Shown here in pieces: positions 6,540-8,396 of a stretch of 8,396 nucleotides of DNA. The stretch's first letter is position 1; each line of letters starts with the position of its first letter. The stretch lies in assembly GCA_028291285.1 (NCBI GenBank), contig JAQGIJ010000515.1, positions 1-8,396 of the forward strand, given 5' to 3'. This DNA comes from Phenylobacterium sp. (GTDB taxonomy: Bacteria > Pseudomonadota > Alphaproteobacteria > Caulobacterales > Caulobacteraceae). The position numbers were made by a program, and so were the translations under genes. The notes under the pieces were generated by a model, which saw nothing but the letters and a program-made list of their open reading frames with translations, was not told the DNA's origin and did no database searches.

Positions 6540-7688
6540 ATGACACTTCATCGCATGATCTCGGCCGCAAGCGGCGTGATCGAACCGCCGGATCTCTGGT
6601 CCAGGCGGCTGCCCGCCAAGTTCGCCGACCTCTGCCCGCGGATGGCGGAGACCGAGGACGGCGTGGTCTGGACGGCGGCTCACAAGGTCGCCCCGAAGCC
6701 GGCCTACCTGGGCGCGCTCGCCGACGCCCATGAACGACCCCGGAAGCTGTCCGTGGCCGCCGCGGCCTGGCTTGCGACCGCCGAAGGCCGCCGCTGGATC
6801 CAGGACCGCGACGAGGTGGTCGGCGAGGTGCTCTACTCGACCGGCGCGGTCTGGGACCTGATCAACGCCACCGAGGATCCAGACTTCATCGTCGCCTGCT
6901 ACCGGGCCTACAACGACTGGCTGGCTGAGCTCTGCGCGCAGGACAGCGAGCGGTTCATCGGCGTGGCCAAGGTTCCGACCACCGGCGCCACAGACGCCAC
7001 GGCCGAGCTCACCCGCGCGGTGGAGGAACTGGGCCTCAGAGCCGTGGTGCTGGACGCCTGGCCCGGCGGCGCGGACTGCCCGCCGGCCATGAAGGAATGC
7101 GAGTCGTTCTGGGAAGCCGCCGCCTCCCTCGACGCGCCGGTCAGCGTCTACCGGCCGCTCAATGGCGGCCGCGAGGCCGAGCCGTCGATCGCGGCCGGCG
7201 TCTATCCCGAGTTCTACAACGACCTCGTCACCATCATCTACGCCAACATCTGCGACCGCTATCCGCAGCTCCGACTGGTCTCGGTCGCGCCCAACTGCGG
7301 CTGGGCGCCGTCCGCCTACGAGACGCTCAGCGAGACCTACATGCGCATGGCCGCGGTGCGGAAGATGAGCCTCGGCGACCCCGACCTCTACCCTTCGGAC
7401 TATCTGCGCCGCTTCGTCTGGTACGTGACCCAGGAGGACCGCACCGGACTGCTCAACCGGGCCTACATGGGCGAGGCGCACCTTCTGTGGGGCTCCTTCG
7501 CCTTCATGGATCACAACTCGGTCTGGCCGAACACGCGTCAGCTGTTCGAGCGGGTGACGGCGGGCTTTCCGGAACCGTTCCGCGGCCGGCTGGCCGGCGA
7601 GACCTGCGCCCGGCTCTATGGCCTGGGCAACGCCGGCCGGTTTACGGCGGAGGAAGTCAAGGCCTACGACAGCTATGCGCTGCTCTGA
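6540..7688 (+). CDS. Amidohydrolase-like paralogue lacking the metal ligands
   Basis: A 382-residue protein clearly related to its upstream neighbour: [15 protein letters not shown] (121-135) against FRAYNDWMAEFCAHD (141-155), and [10 protein letters not shown] against ISADSHVNEP at the same residue numbers. The positions that bind metal in the neighbour are changed here. D10 and H12 become A10 and G12, H223 becomes Y204, E278 becomes A250, and the C-D-F-P-H motif becomes W317-G-S-F-A-F-M-D. The frame is otherwise intact and of normal length, so it is a maintained gene and not a decayed copy. AGGA eight bases before ATG 6540 is a modest ribosome-binding site. It lies 38 nt after the intact enzyme and overlaps the ferredoxin gene. 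It is probably not a hydrolase itself; a structural or regulatory partner of the intact enzyme is the simplest inference. Confidence 0.87.
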   Translation: MTLHRMISAASGVIEPPDLWSRRLPAKFADLCPRMAETEDGVVWTAAHKVAPKPAYLGALADAHERPRKLSVAAAAWLATAEGRRWIQDRDEVVGEVLYSTGAVWDLINATEDPDFIVACYRAYNDWLAELCAQDSERFIGVAKVPTTGATDATAELTRAVEELGLRAVVLDAWPGGADCPPAMKECESFWEAAASLDAPVSVYRPLNGGREAEPSIAAGVYPEFYNDLVTIIYANICDRYPQLRLVSVAPNCGWAPSAYETLSETYMRMAAVRKMSLGDPDLYPSDYLRRFVWYVTQEDRTGLLNRAYMGEAHLLWGSFAFMDHNSVWPNTRQLFERVTAGFPEPFRGRLAGETCARLYGLGNAGRFTAEEVKAYDSYALL

Positions 7689-8085
7689 GCCGGGCCGCGA
7701 GCCGACCGCATCGGACGGGGCGGAGCCGGCCGGCCAGGAGCTGACCGGGATCCTCGATCGGCTCGGCCTGCCGTCGATGCGGCGCCACATCCTGCTCTGC
7801 GCCGACCAGACCAAGCCCAAGTGCTGCGACCGGGAGACGGGCCTGGAAGCGTGGGAATTCCTCAAGCGGCGCCTGCTTGAGCTCGGCCTGGTCGGGCAAG
7901 GCGGCGTCTTCCGCAGCAAGGTGAACTGCCTGCAGGTCTGCCGCGGAGGGCCGACGGCCGTCATCTACCCCGACGCGATCTGGTATCGCGGCTGCACCCC
8001 GGCTGTTCTGGAGCAGATCATCCAGCGGCATCTGATCGGCGGCGAGCCGGTGGAAGACTTCGTCATCGGCCGCGGCGAGCGCTAG
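7675..8085 (+). CDS. Thioredoxin-like [2Fe-2S] ferredoxin
   Basis: A 136-residue protein with the thioredoxin-fold [2Fe-2S] ferredoxin pattern. RRHILLC42ADQTKPKC50C51 is followed by a helix ([15 protein letters not shown]), then FRSKVNC85LQVC89[15 protein letters not shown] and a C-terminal helix. This fold is known from stand-alone ferredoxins and from NuoE/HydA-type subunits, and carries electrons in the cytoplasm. It is unrelated to the Rieske protein upstream. ATG 7675 overlaps the previous gene by 14 nt, which suggests translational coupling. No good ribosome-binding site is seen, and ATG 7618 or ATG 7777 are alternatives. Residues 1-35 are Pro/Glu-rich and not part of the fold, so the true start may be later. 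Its stop shares CTAG with the convergent MFS gene. Confidence 0.85.
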   Translation: MRCSEPGREPTASDGAEPAGQELTGILDRLGLPSMRRHILLCADQTKPKCCDRETGLEAWEFLKRRLLELGLVGQGGVFRSKVNCLQVCRGGPTAVIYPDAIWYRGCTPAVLEQIIQRHLIGGEPVEDFVIGRGER

Positions 8086-8396
8086 GCTGATCCTCCAAAG
8101 GCGCGCCGGGGCTGCCAGGCCGCCGGCGCCGAGCCTGCCAGGCGGCGATAGGAGGCGCAGGACAGCAGGATCAGGACGACCATGACCGGCGAGGCGCAGC
8201 CGACCACGATGGCCAGCGAGTAACGGGCCTGCGCCGGCGAGTGGAAGACGTAGTCGGTCAGCAGGCCGACGACGATCGGCCCGACCGTGAGGCCGACCAG
8301 GCTGATGATGCTCAGATAGAGCGCGCTGACCTGCGACCGCAGTTCATTGGGCAGGATCGGCTGGAGCGCGGTCGGCGCGCAGGCGAACGGCATGTA
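8082..8396 (-). CDS. MFS transporter, C-terminal part (cut by window edge)
   Basis: The last 104 residues of a membrane transporter; the frame is open to the right edge, so the start lies outside. After a loop with [13 protein letters not shown] come two hydrophobic helices, about [28 protein letters not shown] and [25 protein letters not shown], then a short basic cytoplasmic tail. The [13 protein letters not shown] stretch closely resembles transmembrane helix 11 of spinster-like MFS proteins, which are common in catabolic clusters of Sphingomonadales and Caulobacterales. This identity is recognition from the C-terminus only. It would move a small organic substrate, which is unknown. It converges on the ferredoxin gene with a four-base overlap and has no terminator between. 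Confidence 0.8.
   Translation of the reverse strand, partial: YMPFACAPTALQPILPNELRSQVSALYLSIISLVGLTVGPIVVGLLTDYVFHSPAQARYSLAIVVGCASPVMVVLILLSCASYRRLAGSAPAAWQPRRAFGGSA

Noticed and set aside
5119..6570. Long minus-strand frame opposite the amidohydrolase
   Set aside because: Same cause: antisense to a gene with clear family motifs, low-complexity product and no start signal.
6540..7688. Second amidohydrolase copy as a pseudogene
   Set aside because: The frame is intact and of normal length and it is coupled to the next gene. Ligand changes are all at the active site while other landmarks are kept, which argues against random decay.
6465..7964. Long minus-strand frame opposite the second amidohydrolase and ferredoxin
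   Set aside because: It spans two recognisable genes on the other strand and its product has no recognisable domain.

Overview
The window is G+C-rich, roughly two-thirds by eye, and densely coding. It looks like an accessory catabolic region of an alphaproteobacterium. The gene mix resembles what is common in Sphingomonadales and Caulobacterales: a spinster-like MFS transporter end, a double-length CaiB/BaiF CoA-transferase, a luciferase-like oxidoreductase, ACMSD-type amidohydrolases and an exported protein with a short 'AHAQ' signal peptide. The taxon is an inference from gene content; there is no rRNA or other marker gene. No tRNA, rRNA, CRISPR array or insertion sequence was seen.

Layout, left to right. 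(1) 1-120, minus: the first 40 residues of an exported protein cut by the window edge. (2) 121-426: a divergent control region with repeated TGCAACA heptamers. (3) 427-1335, plus: luciferase-like (LLM) oxidoreductase. (4) 1372-3720, minus: a 782-residue protein made of two CaiB/BaiF CoA-transferase halves, convergent with the LLM gene. (5) 3721-4037: a second divergent control region with a good minus-strand promoter, two small palindromes and an oddly placed ribosome-binding site. (6) 4038-4802, plus: TetR-type regulator. (7) 4853-5176, plus: Rieske-type ferredoxin. (8) 5299-6501, plus: amidohydrolase with its metal-ligand motifs. (9) 6540-7688, plus: a paralogue of it that has lost those motifs. 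(10) 7675-8085, plus: a thioredoxin-like [2Fe-2S] ferredoxin overlapping gene 9. (11) 8082-8396, minus: the C-terminal end of an MFS transporter, cut by the right edge and sharing a CTAG with gene 10.

Taken together this reads as part of a pathway for uptake and breakdown of an organic acid. The MFS protein, and perhaps the exported protein, would handle uptake. The CoA-transferase would activate or exchange acids as thioesters, and the LLM enzyme and the amidohydrolase would act on intermediates. The TetR protein would control the cluster. The substrate cannot be read from the sequence. The most unusual element is the plus-strand block 4853-8085, where an apparently intact amidohydrolase and a ligand-less copy sit between two unrelated [2Fe-2S] carriers, with no oxygenase or reductase in the window.
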